This document shows, one piece after another, positions 18,086-25,678 of a DNA stretch of 64,000 bases; position 1 is the first letter of the stretch, and every line of letters starts with the position of its first letter. The stretch lies in assembly GCF_029201565.1 (NCBI RefSeq), contig NZ_CP104002.1, positions 2,559,001 through 2,623,000 on the forward strand. The letters are read 5' to 3'. Origin of the DNA: Devosia sp. SD17-2. Its GTDB lineage: Bacteria; Pseudomonadota; Alphaproteobacteria; Rhizobiales; Devosiaceae. A program made the translations under genes and the position numbers. The notes under the pieces are model-generated. The model made no database searches, had not been told where the DNA came from, and was given only the letters and a program-made list of their open reading frames with translations.

Positions 18086-18951
18086 TCCGCCGCCTCCTGG
18101 CTCACACCGAGCGCCCCGACATGCCCAGCCGCGCGGCGCTCTTCGCAATGGTCGGTGTCCGAGCAGACAAACATGTGCCCGCCGTGGTCATCCAGGATGA
18201 CCTCATCGAGATAGACATTCTCCGCACCGCAAATGGCGCAGGGTTCTTCAAAAGTCTGGATTTCGAACGGATGGTCCTCGAAATCGAGGCTCACCACTTC
18301 GGTGAACGGCGGGATGGCATAGATGCGATGCTCGCGCCCTGCCCCGAACAGCTGCAAGGCTGCGCTCTTGTGCATCTTGGGGTTGTCGAATTTGGGGATT
18401 GGCGAGGGGTCCATCACATAGCGCCCCTCGACCTTCACCGGATAGGCATAGGTCGTGGCGATGTGGCCGTGCCGCGCGATGTCCTCATAGAGTTTGACGT
18501 GCATCAGCCCATATTCCTCGAGCGCATGCATCTTTCGCGTTTCGGTCTCGCGCGGCTCAAGGAAGCGCAGCGGCTCGGGGATCGGCACCTGATAGACGAT
18601 CACCTGCCCGGCCTCGAGCCCCCGCTCGGGAATGCGATGGCGGGTCTGGATAATGCTCGCCTCGGCCGTGTGGGTCGTCGTCCGCACCTCTGCGACCTTG
18701 GCAAAGAACGCCCGGATCGAGACCGCATTGGTCGTGTCGTCAGCCCCCTGGTCGATCACCTTGAGCACGTCATCGGGCCCAATGATCGCGGCCGTCACCT
18801 GCACGCCCCCCGTGCCCCAGCCATAGGGCATCGGCATTTCCCGGCTCGAAAACGGCACCTGATAGCCAGGAATGGCAACCGCCTTCAAAATGGCGCGCCG
18901 GATCATGCGTTTGGTTTCTTCGTCCAGATAGGCGAAGTTGTACTGCGTCAT
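18082..18951 (-). CDS. phnJ: Carbon-phosphorus lyase radical-SAM subunit PhnJ
   Basis: PhnJ cleaves the C-P bond of 5-phosphoribosyl-1-phosphonate by S-adenosylmethionine radical chemistry. The start at 18951 (M-T-Q-Y-N-F) has GAGGA upstream and gives 289 residues. Four cysteines near the C-terminus at about 238, 241, 263 and 269 form the CX2CX21CX5C pattern of PhnJ, which covers the Fe4S4 ligands and the thiyl cysteine. The enzyme therefore looks intact. A mosaic repeat separates it from phnI; it overlaps phnK. Confidence 0.95.
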   Translation of the reverse strand: MTQYNFAYLDEETKRMIRRAILKAVAIPGYQVPFSSREMPMPYGWGTGGVQVTAAIIGPDDVLKVIDQGADDTTNAVSIRAFFAKVAEVRTTTHTAEASIIQTRHRIPERGLEAGQVIVYQVPIPEPLRFLEPRETETRKMHALEEYGLMHVKLYEDIARHGHIATTYAYPVKVEGRYVMDPSPIPKFDNPKMHKSAALQLFGAGREHRIYAIPPFTEVVSLDFEDHPFEIQTFEEPCAICGAENVYLDEVILDDHGGHMFVCSDTDHCEERRAAGHVGALGVSQEAAE

Positions 18952-18987
18952 TGGATTGTTTCCTCGCAGGTCGAGAGGGACACCGCA

Positions 18988-19047
18988 CTGTCCTTCTCCC
19001 CTTGAGGGAGAAGGTGGCTCGCGCCCCGCGCGAGACGGATGAGGGGT
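18988..19047. repeat. Intergenic mosaic repeat, copy 2 (phnI-phnJ spacer)
   Basis: This second copy of the element in the phnK-phnL spacer contains CCTTCTCCCCTTGAGGGAGAAGG (an inverted repeat around TTGA), then CGCGCGAGACGGATGAGGGG. It separates two genes that must be expressed together, so it is tolerated as read-through RNA or acts as an mRNA-processing or attenuation site. Confidence 0.7.
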
Positions 19048-19060
19048 AAAGGCGCAAAAA

Positions 19061-20143
19061 TCATTCCGCCGCCTCCTGCTTGCGCTCATGCTCGGCCCGC
19101 ATCCTTCGGATGAGATCGAGCTCGGCCTGGAAATCCACATAGTGCGGCAGCTTCAGGTGCTCGACGAAGCCGGTGGCCTGCACATTGTCCGAATGCGCAA
19201 TGACGAATTCCTCGTCCTGCGCCGGCGCGACGATATCCTCGCCAAACTCCTCGGCCCGCAGCGCGCGGTCGCACAGCGACATGGCCATGGCCTTGCGTTC
19301 GGCATGGCCAAACACCAGCCCATAGCCGCGCGTGAACTGCGGCGGGATCTTTGCCGAACCCTTGAACTGATTGACCATCTGACACTCGGTCACCCGAATG
19401 CGCCCGAGGTTCACGGCGAAGCCAAGCTCGGGAATATCGAGCTCCACATCCACCTCGCCGACCCGGATCTCGCCGACAAACGGGTGAGTGCGTCCGTAAC
19501 CGCGCTGTGTCGAATAGCCCAGCGCCAGGAGGTATCCCTCATCGCCGCGCGCCAGCGCCTGAAGGCGCACATCGCGGTCGAGCGGATAGTTCATCGGCTC
19601 GCGCGTCAGGTCTCCCACTGGAGCCGTCGCGTCATAGACGCCGTCGTCCTCGATCAGCCCTTGCCGCCCGAGAAGGTCGGTAACGCGGGGCGACGCTTCC
19701 GGCTCGCCGTCACGGAGCACCGGCGTCTCGGCCACATCATCGGGAATAGTCGGGTCCAGCAGGCGGTGCGTATAGTCAAAAGTTGGCCCGAGCATCTGCC
19801 CGCCTGGCAAATCCTTGAAGGTTGCCGAGATGCGCCGCTCGATCTGCATAGCGCCGGTATCAATGGGTTTGGAATAACCAAACCGCGGCAACGTGGTGCG
19901 ATAGGCCCGCACGAGGAAAATGGCCTCGATCAGATCACCCCGCGCCTGCAAAATGGCCAGCGCCGCCAGCTCCCGATCATAAAGGGCGCCCTCGCCCATG
20001 GCCCGGTCGACCGCTAGGCCGAGCTGTTCGACGATCTGGTCCAGGCGCAGCGCCGGAACCGCTCGATCACCCCGCCGCCGATCCGCCAGAAGGCGATGGG
20101 CATTGGCGATGGCGGCCTCGCCGCCTTTTACCGCAACATACAT
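19061..20143 (-). CDS. phnI: C-P lyase core subunit PhnI
   Basis: PhnI is the nucleosidase/ribosyl-triphosphonate synthase subunit of the C-P lyase core. The 360-residue protein starts M-Y-V-A-V-K-G-G-E, the usual PhnI opening. Conserved segments L-P-R-F-G-Y, F-G-H-A-E-R-K-A-M and H-S-D-N-V-Q-A-T-G-F-V-E-H-L-K-L-P-H-Y are visible. The ATG follows the phnH stop with no gap, and a GGAGG lies just upstream. Length and order match the family. Confidence 0.94.
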   Translation of the reverse strand: MYVAVKGGEAAIANAHRLLADRRRGDRAVPALRLDQIVEQLGLAVDRAMGEGALYDRELAALAILQARGDLIEAIFLVRAYRTTLPRFGYSKPIDTGAMQIERRISATFKDLPGGQMLGPTFDYTHRLLDPTIPDDVAETPVLRDGEPEASPRVTDLLGRQGLIEDDGVYDATAPVGDLTREPMNYPLDRDVRLQALARGDEGYLLALGYSTQRGYGRTHPFVGEIRVGEVDVELDIPELGFAVNLGRIRVTECQMVNQFKGSAKIPPQFTRGYGLVFGHAERKAMAMSLCDRALRAEEFGEDIVAPAQDEEFVIAHSDNVQATGFVEHLKLPHYVDFQAELDLIRRMRAEHERKQEAAE

Positions 20144-20740
20144 TTATGCCTCCACCATGCGGGTCGTGCGCGGCAGGCCAAGCACCTGCCCGTCCGAAAC
20201 GAAAATCATGTCCACCCCGCGCGGAAACAGCTCGCGGTTCTCGGACCACTGCGCGACGAAATCTTCCGGCAGGCCCGACACAGCAAAACGCGCTTCGGTT
20301 TCGATCCCGGGTCCACGCAGCACGCGCTGCGGGCCATCGGTCAGCGACGTCACCGCGACGATGATCGTCGTGGAGCGGTCGGGGAACTCCTGGGTGCCAA
20401 GATTGCACTGGCTGAGCTTGGGCAGAGCATCGCCCTCGGCGACGAAGACAAAAGCGGCCGCTTCAAGTTCGTCCGTCAGGCGCGCGCCTGTGTGAAACGC
20501 GACGAACTGCCGGACCGGCTCCGTCTGCAGCGCGAGCGAGAGCGCAATTTCACACTCGGGGCCGGTCAAGGTTAGCAGTGTGCTAACCAATTCGGGGCTG
20601 GTGTCACTCATTCGCGGCAGGGTTTTGGGCAGGGCCTTGATCGCGCCCGGCGTCGCCAATGCGTCCAGAAGCACGCGAAAAACCGCCTGGCTATCCCGAA
20701 CGGGGTCTGCAAACCCCACGCTGAAATCGTCCATACGCAT
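20144..20740 (-). CDS. phnH: C-P lyase core subunit PhnH
   Basis: PhnH forms part of the PhnGHIJ core. The ATG at 20740 overlaps the phnG stop (TGATG) and gives 198 residues. The N-terminus (G-F-A-D-P-V-x-x-S-Q-A-V-F-R) and the segment D-A-L-A-T-P-G are family hallmarks, as is the C-terminal G-V-D-M-I-F-V-S. A TTG one codon upstream is possible but not needed. Confidence 0.93.
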   Translation of the reverse strand: MRMDDFSVGFADPVRDSQAVFRVLLDALATPGAIKALPKTLPRMSDTSPELVSTLLTLTGPECEIALSLALQTEPVRQFVAFHTGARLTDELEAAAFVFVAEGDALPKLSQCNLGTQEFPDRSTTIIVAVTSLTDGPQRVLRGPGIETEARFAVSGLPEDFVAQWSENRELFPRGVDMIFVSDGQVLGLPRTTRMVEA

Positions 20741-21180
20741 CAATCGTCTCCGCGCACCATGGTGAAGAAATCGACCTTGGTGGCCGCCGTTTCGGCCCGA
20801 CGCCGCGCATCCCCTTCAAAGCGCGCAGCCGCGAGCGGCGCGATGAACTCGGCCTCGATCCTCGCGCTATCCCTTTTATAAAGCGCATCAATCACCGCAA
20901 TGACGCGCGCCTTGTCGAGGTCGCGTCCAAGGCAATAGCCGTGCCCGACTTCGCCTGAGGCAATCCGGACGCTCGCCCGGCTCACCGTCGCCTCGCCCAT
21001 ATTGAAGGCGGCACCGCCGCCGCCCGCCATGCCGCGCACCATCACCATCCCAGTCTCCGGTCCGCGCAGGCTGACGAATTCCGGCTTATCAGGGAACAAA
21101 TCCCACTTTCCAGCCAATGCCTTAGCTGAGGCAGACGCGAGAACGTCCAGCGCTCTTTTCCGCCCGTTCGGGTCACTCAC
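20740..21180 (-). CDS. phnG: C-P lyase core subunit PhnG
   Basis: First gene of the C-P lyase operon; PhnG is a small core subunit, here 146 residues. The recognisable family segments are R-x-x-A-L-D-V-L-A near the start, G-E-A-T-V-S-R-A-S-V and G-H-G-Y-C-L-G-R-D in the middle, and a C-terminal A-T-K-V-D-F-F-T-M-V-R-G. A GGAGG lies upstream. The palindrome at 21195-21214 sits 15 bases before the start, where PhnF could block transcription. Confidence 0.93.
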   Translation of the reverse strand: MSDPNGRKRALDVLASASAKALAGKWDLFPDKPEFVSLRGPETGMVMVRGMAGGGGAAFNMGEATVSRASVRIASGEVGHGYCLGRDLDKARVIAVIDALYKRDSARIEAEFIAPLAAARFEGDARRRAETAATKVDFFTMVRGDD

Positions 21181-21194
21181 TCGCTTGCCTCCAC

Positions 21195-21214
21195 TTGTCT
21201 AGTTCTATAGACAA
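21195..21214. promoter_or_regulatory. Candidate PhnF operator between phnG and phnF
   Basis: A 20-base palindrome with seven-base arms (TTGTCTA ... TAGACAA) lies in the 76-base divergent spacer. It resembles the T-G-T-C-T-A-x-A-C-A type sites bound by PhnF and other HutC-subfamily GntR repressors. The inner CTATAG is itself palindromic, so two overlapping half-site pairs are possible. It is placed to control phnG and phnF together. Confidence 0.65.
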
Positions 21215-21256
21215 CTAATCACAAACGCCGCTCTAGGCCAAGGATGTGAAGCCCAT

Positions 21257-21982
21257 ATGACAGGCCCGCAAAAAGCTTCTGGTGGCATCGCACTCTGGCG
21301 TCAGATCGCCGACAGCATCCGCCTCGACATCATCGGCGGCAAACTTACGCCGGGGGACCGCCTTCCCTCGGAAGCCCTTCTGGCACAACGGTTTTCCGCT
21401 AACCGCCACACTGTCCGACGCGCCTTGGCGGTCCTCGCCGAGGAGCATGTCGTCATCGCCGAACAGGGCCGCGGCACCTTCGTGCGCGACATCAAGCGAC
21501 TCACCTACCCGATCGGCAAGCGCACAAGGTTTCGCGATGGCCTGAAGGGACAGGCCGAAACCCTGATCACCCGTCTGCTGGCCCAGAACGTCGAAGCGGG
21601 AACATCCAGAGTTAACAACGCCTTGGCGTTGCCAACTGAAGCGTTGTGTGTGCGGATGGAATCCCTCTCCATAGCCGACGGCGTACCGGTTTCACGCTCG
21701 ACCACCTGGGTCCCAGAGGGGCGCTTCCCCGATTTTGCCGAACGCGCCGACAAGCTCCAGTCGATCACCAAAGTCTTTGAAAGCTATGGGGTTTTGGACT
21801 ATTCGCGCGCCTGGACCCGCATCTCTGCTCGGCAGGCGGATGTCTCGGAAGCGCAGGACCTGCACCTCGCCCCCGGCGCCGTAGTCCTGGTCTCTGAAGC
21901 GGCCGACGTCGACCAGCAGGGCCTTCCGCTCAGCTACGCTCTGACCCGCTTCCCCGCCGAACGCCTGGAGTTGGTCGTCTAG
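21257..21982 (+). CDS. phnF: Phosphonate-metabolism transcriptional regulator PhnF
   Basis: GntR-family (HutC subfamily) regulator, 241 residues. The N-terminal winged helix has W-R-Q-I-A-D-S-I-R, P-G-D-R-L-P-S-E and N-R-H-T-V-R-R-A-L (about residues 14-60). The effector domain is UTRA-type, with a characteristic R-T-R-F area and S-R-S-T-T-W-V-P. It is divergent from phnG and converges on phnN, whose stop is one base away. It probably represses phnGHIJKL via the palindrome at 21195-21214. Confidence 0.9.
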   Translation: MTGPQKASGGIALWRQIADSIRLDIIGGKLTPGDRLPSEALLAQRFSANRHTVRRALAVLAEEHVVIAEQGRGTFVRDIKRLTYPIGKRTRFRDGLKGQAETLITRLLAQNVEAGTSRVNNALALPTEALCVRMESLSIADGVPVSRSTTWVPEGRFPDFAERADKLQSITKVFESYGVLDYSRAWTRISARQADVSEAQDLHLAPGAVVLVSEAADVDQQGLPLSYALTRFPAERLELVV

Positions 21983-21983
21983 G

Positions 21984-22532
21984 TCAGTGTGGTTTCGCCA
22001 GTAAACTCTTGAGCAGGCTTACGAATTTATCGCCCGCGATATCGATGGCGTCCGAATTATCGATCTCGATCGCCTCGGCCGGCAGGCAGTCCACCAACCG
22101 ATTGAGCCGATCCCGGATCTCTTCCGCGCTCTCCCGACCCCGCCCGAACAAACGCTGCACAATGACCTCCGGGCGCGCCGTCACCGCCACAACCACCATC
22201 CGGTCAAACCGCTCCGCCGCCATCGGCAACACCGCCCGCGAGAGATTGGCGACCACGAGCCTTCCCGAGGCAAGTTCGCGCTCCACGTTTTTCGGCAGCG
22301 CATAGCTCAGGCCATGTGCTTGCCAATGCAGCGAAAATTCCCCATCGGCGACCGCCATGGCGAACTGCGCAACCGTCAGGCTGTCGTGCTCCTCGCTACT
22401 TTCTTCCGCCGCGCGGGTGATGGTGCGGCGAACGACGACCATATCCTCCCCAATACTTTCGCGGGCATAGCTGAGAAGACTGTCCTTGCCGACCCCGCTG
22501 GGGCCGACAATGGCGACGAAGATCCCGCTCAT
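21984..22532 (-). CDS. phnN: Ribose 1,5-bisphosphate phosphokinase PhnN
   Basis: Phosphorylates ribose 1,5-bisphosphate to PRPP, recycling the sugar released by C-P lyase. The 182-residue guanylate-kinase-fold protein has a P-loop G-P-S-G-V-G-K-D-S at residues 10-18, followed by R-R-T-I-T-R-A. The Y-A-L-P and V-V-A-N-L-S-R segments are typical of PhnN. It overlaps phnM (ATGA), so the two are translated together. Confidence 0.92.
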   Translation of the reverse strand: MSGIFVAIVGPSGVGKDSLLSYARESIGEDMVVVRRTITRAAEESSEEHDSLTVAQFAMAVADGEFSLHWQAHGLSYALPKNVERELASGRLVVANLSRAVLPMAAERFDRMVVVAVTARPEVIVQRLFGRGRESAEEIRDRLNRLVDCLPAEAIEIDNSDAIDIAGDKFVSLLKSLLAKPH

Positions 22533-23677
22533 ATGACCCGAATGCCCTGGCGCCAGACCGTCTGCACAATCGGGATGCCCTCCTCGATCCGCAGATGCAC
22601 GAGATCGGCCCGTTTGCCGATGGCGATCTCGCCGCGATCTTTGAGCCCCGCAGCCTCCGCCGGGCGCTTCGTCACAAAGCTGATCGCTTCCGGAAGGGAA
22701 ATGCCCGGAACAGTCTCGACCAGGCAGAAAGCGCTCTGCAGCATGGAAAATGGAATGTAGTCGGACGACAAAATGTCCAGCAGCCCGGCCGCCGCCAGTT
22801 CGCGCGCCGAAACATTGCCCGAATGCGACCCGCCGCGAACCACATTCGGCCCACCCATCAGGATGGCCATACCGGCCTCGCGCGACGCCTGCGCGGCCTC
22901 GAGAGTGGTCGGGAATTCGGCAATGCGGATGCCGAGCGCCTTCGCCGCATCGACATGTGCACTGGTCGCATCGTCATGTGAAGCGAGCGCGATGCCCCGG
23001 GAATTGCTGAGCTCGGCCAAGGCCTTGCGATGCTTGTCCGAATAGACACTGGACTCGTGGCTACGGCGCGCGATGAACTCTGCGAGCGCCTGATCGCTCA
23101 TCTTGAGCTTGCCCTGGTAGTAGACGCGATAGGCGTCGGCGCTGGCAAACTGCCGTTGGCCAGGCGCATGATCCATCAGCGAGGCGAGCCGGACCAGCGG
23201 ATGGTCCATGATCTTTTCAAAGCTCTTGAGACAATCCGGCGCCGAGACCTCGCAGCGCAAATGGATGAGGTGATCTGCCCGCAGCCGGCCCGCGTTCACC
23301 CCTGCCGTGATGGCATCAGCGAGGATTCGCAGCTCGTCCGTGCCCATATCGGAATGCTCATCCAGCCCCACGCGGATGGCGTCGAAAACCGTCGTAATCC
23401 CCGACGCCGCGATCTGCGCGTCATGAGCCTGGACAGCGGCCACCGGGTGCCAACGCACCTTGGGACGCGGCGCATAGTGGGTTTCCAGATGATCCGTGTG
23501 GAGCTCGACGAGGCCCGGTATCAGATAGTCGCCATTAAGATCCTGCCCACGGCCGCTGGCCTCGCCAATGTCGGTGATGACGCCGTCTGCGAAGCAAACC
23601 GCTCCCTCAAGAACTTGATCTGCCAACACAATCCTTGCGTTTGAGAGAGTGGTTTCCTGGATCGCAATCTTGTTCAT
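22529..23677 (-). CDS. phnM: Alpha-D-ribose 1-methylphosphonate 5-triphosphate diphosphohydrolase
   Basis: Amidohydrolase-superfamily enzyme that releases pyrophosphate from the phosphonylated ribose triphosphate. The start at 23677 (M-N-K-I-A-I) gives 382 residues with a G-A-G-G-C-G stretch upstream; the longer open frame to 23932 has no family features. The metal motif L-H-T-D-H-L-E, a later S-H-D-D and the S-D-Y-I-P-F-S-M-L-Q segment match PhnM. It precedes and overlaps phnN. A candidate PHO box lies at 23719-23736. Confidence 0.93.
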   Translation of the reverse strand: MNKIAIQETTLSNARIVLADQVLEGAVCFADGVITDIGEASGRGQDLNGDYLIPGLVELHTDHLETHYAPRPKVRWHPVAAVQAHDAQIAASGITTVFDAIRVGLDEHSDMGTDELRILADAITAGVNAGRLRADHLIHLRCEVSAPDCLKSFEKIMDHPLVRLASLMDHAPGQRQFASADAYRVYYQGKLKMSDQALAEFIARRSHESSVYSDKHRKALAELSNSRGIALASHDDATSAHVDAAKALGIRIAEFPTTLEAAQASREAGMAILMGGPNVVRGGSHSGNVSARELAAAGLLDILSSDYIPFSMLQSAFCLVETVPGISLPEAISFVTKRPAEAAGLKDRGEIAIGKRADLVHLRIEEGIPIVQTVWRQGIRVI

Positions 23678-23718
23678 TCCGCGCCTCACTGATGATGCGC
23701 TGGCGTTACCCCAGTTGA

Positions 23719-23736
23719 GTGACAGTTTCGCGACCG
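23719..23736 (-). promoter_or_regulatory. Candidate PHO box upstream of phnM
   Basis: Read on the minus strand, CGGTCGC-GAAA-CTGTCAC matches the PHO-box layout of two seven-base half-sites at an 11-base interval. The second half is identical to the consensus CTGTCAC, and the first matches in about 4-5 of 7 positions. It lies about 40 bases upstream of phnM. PhoB control of phosphonate genes is established in other bacteria, but here it is an inference. Confidence 0.45.
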
Positions 23737-23986
23737 CGCGATTTGAAGCTCTGCCCTCGACACATGCCCAATGCATGGCTCGCTTGCTTGGTGGCGAAGA
23801 TGACGCGGAATTTTCTTGAACGATCGTGTCAGAGCCGCCGGAGCCGTGCCCCATTGCTGACCGCAGTGGCAACTCGAGCAGACTTCCTCGGGAGTTGCGT
23901 TCTTTGAACGCTCGGGCGTGATTGAGCTGCATGGCGGCGGCGGGTCTAGATGCAGCGCTTAGGGCGTAAGGCGATTGATACTAAGA

Positions 23987-24023
23987 AGGCGACCAATGGC
24001 GAGATCAGAGCCATTGGTCGCCT
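23987..24023 (-). terminator. Rho-independent terminator of the Fe/sugar-phosphate ABC operon
   Basis: A fourteen-base perfect stem (AGGCGACCAATGGC / GCCATTGGTCGCCT, nine-base loop) lies six bases after the last permease gene. It is followed on the minus strand by TCTTAG, a modest U-rich end. Confidence 0.75.
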
Positions 24024-24028
24024 GTCGG

Positions 24029-25678
24029 TCAGAGGCGGATTTCCTTGCTGCCGCCGGAGAGGCGGAGGAGGAGGAAAAGCGAGAGCATGGTGAGAATGAG
24101 CAGGATGGTCGAGAGCGCCGCGGCAGTGCCCAATTGGCCGCGGATGACCTGCGCGTAGATGCCCAGGGAGAGCGTCTGGGTCGAGGTATTGTAGAGGAAG
24201 AGCGTCGTGCTGAGTTCAGTGATGATGGTCACCCAGCTCAGAACGGCGCCCGAGACGATGCCGGGCGCGAGCGCCGGCACGATCACCTGCACCAGTGTCC
24301 GGAATTTTGAAGCGCCGAGGCTGACGGCGGCCTCCTCGATGCTCGGGCTGAACTGATACATCAGCGCCGTGGTGGAGCGCACCGAATAGGGCAAGCGGCG
24401 GATCGCCAGCGCCAGCACCATCACCGCAAATGTCCCCGTCAGCACCAGTGGGGGCTGGCTGAACGCGGTGATCAGGGCGATGCCGATGATAAGGCCCGGC
24501 ACCACATAGGGCACCATAGTCATGGTATCGAGCGCGCCGGTGAGCGCTCCCTTGCGGCGGACCGTCAGGTAAGACACCAACACCGCGACGATAACCAGGA
24601 GCACCAGAGCAGTGATGCCGATGCTGAAAGTGTTGGTGATATAGCGGATGATGTCCCGCTGGGCGGTGATGTAGTTGCGGAACGAGAAGCCGTCGACAAA
24701 CTGGCCATAGAGCGTGTTGCGGAACGAGCTGATCACCACGACGGCGAGCGGCGCCAGGGCCAGCACCAGAAAGCCATAGACATAAGCGTAGACGCCAAAA
24801 CCCTTCCAACCGGAGAGGCGGATGGGTTCGATGGCGCGCATGGCCGTCATCGAGAAGGTGCGGCGATCAACGATGTACTTCTGGATCAGGAACACGCCGA
24901 GCGTGACCGCAATGACGATCACGGCGACTGCGGCAGCGAAGCTGCGGTCGACGCTGACTTCGCCGACGAAGGAGCTGTAGATCAGTACCGGAATGGTGCG
25001 GAACCCCTGCCCGATCAGCATGGGCGTGCCGAAATCGGCGAAGGCACGCACGAAGACGAGGAGGCTACCGCCGAGGATGGTCGGGAGCAGCAAGGGCGTG
25101 ATGACTTTCATGGCGCGGCGCCAGCCAGTCATGCCCATGCTCTCGGCCGCCTCGAGCAGGGAGACGTCGATGGTGCGCCAGGCGCCCATGAGATAGGTGA
25201 AGATCAGCGGCACAAGCTGGAGGGTCAGCACCAGCACGATGCCGGTGAAGCCATAGATGCTCGGCACTTCCAGCCCGATATCCTTGAACCACCGGGTGAT
25301 GAGACCATTATTACCGAGCAGCAGGATCCAGGAATAGGCGCCGATAAATGGCGGCGACATCATGGAGGCCAGGATCAACACTTGGATGGTGCGGTTCCCC
25401 GGGATGCGGAACATGGTCATGAAATAGGCGAGCGGAAAGGCGATAGCGAAGGCCAGCACCGTCACGCAGACCGTCACCACGAGACTGTTGAGCAGCGTGC
25501 CGTAATAAAGGCGCGACGAGAAGAAGGTCGCAAACCCATCCAGCGAAAAGCCATCGCCATTGGTCACGCTGGCGAACAGCACGGTCACAAGCGGCCAGAC
25601 CACCATGAAGAGGTAGCCGCCCGTCAGCAGCAGTGCGACAGAAGTCCATCCATCTACGGTTTTGCCCGCGAGTTTCAC
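24029..25678 (-). CDS. AfuB/FbpB-type ABC permease (double-length), transporter 1
   Basis: Inner-membrane permease of 549 residues made of two fused permease halves, each of about six helices. There are two ATPase-docking EAA loops: E-A-A-E-S-M-G-M-T at about 185 and E-E-A-A-V-S-L-G-A-S at about 465. This is the ferric iron/hexose-phosphate/2-aminoethylphosphonate permease class. The start overlaps the ATPase stop (ATGA). It is the last gene of a five-gene minus-strand operon holding two complete permease-ATPase sets. The substrate cannot be decided from sequence; sugar phosphate or a phosphonate fits the surroundings better than iron. Confidence 0.85.
   Translation of the reverse strand: MKLAGKTVDGWTSVALLLTGGYLFMVVWPLVTVLFASVTNGDGFSLDGFATFFSSRLYYGTLLNSLVVTVCVTVLAFAIAFPLAYFMTMFRIPGNRTIQVLILASMMSPPFIGAYSWILLLGNNGLITRWFKDIGLEVPSIYGFTGIVLVLTLQLVPLIFTYLMGAWRTIDVSLLEAAESMGMTGWRRAMKVITPLLLPTILGGSLLVFVRAFADFGTPMLIGQGFRTIPVLIYSSFVGEVSVDRSFAAAVAVIVIAVTLGVFLIQKYIVDRRTFSMTAMRAIEPIRLSGWKGFGVYAYVYGFLVLALAPLAVVVISSFRNTLYGQFVDGFSFRNYITAQRDIIRYITNTFSIGITALVLLVIVAVLVSYLTVRRKGALTGALDTMTMVPYVVPGLIIGIALITAFSQPPLVLTGTFAVMVLALAIRRLPYSVRSTTALMYQFSPSIEEAAVSLGASKFRTLVQVIVPALAPGIVSGAVLSWVTIITELSTTLFLYNTSTQTLSLGIYAQVIRGQLGTAAALSTILLILTMLSLFLLLRLSGGSKEIRL

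Larger units (their letters stand above)
23678..24028. other. Intergenic region upstream of phnM
   Basis: A 351-base spacer with no supported gene. It holds the phnM promoter region, with a PHO-box-like site at 23719-23736, and at its right end the terminator of the adjoining ABC operon. Confidence 0.6.
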
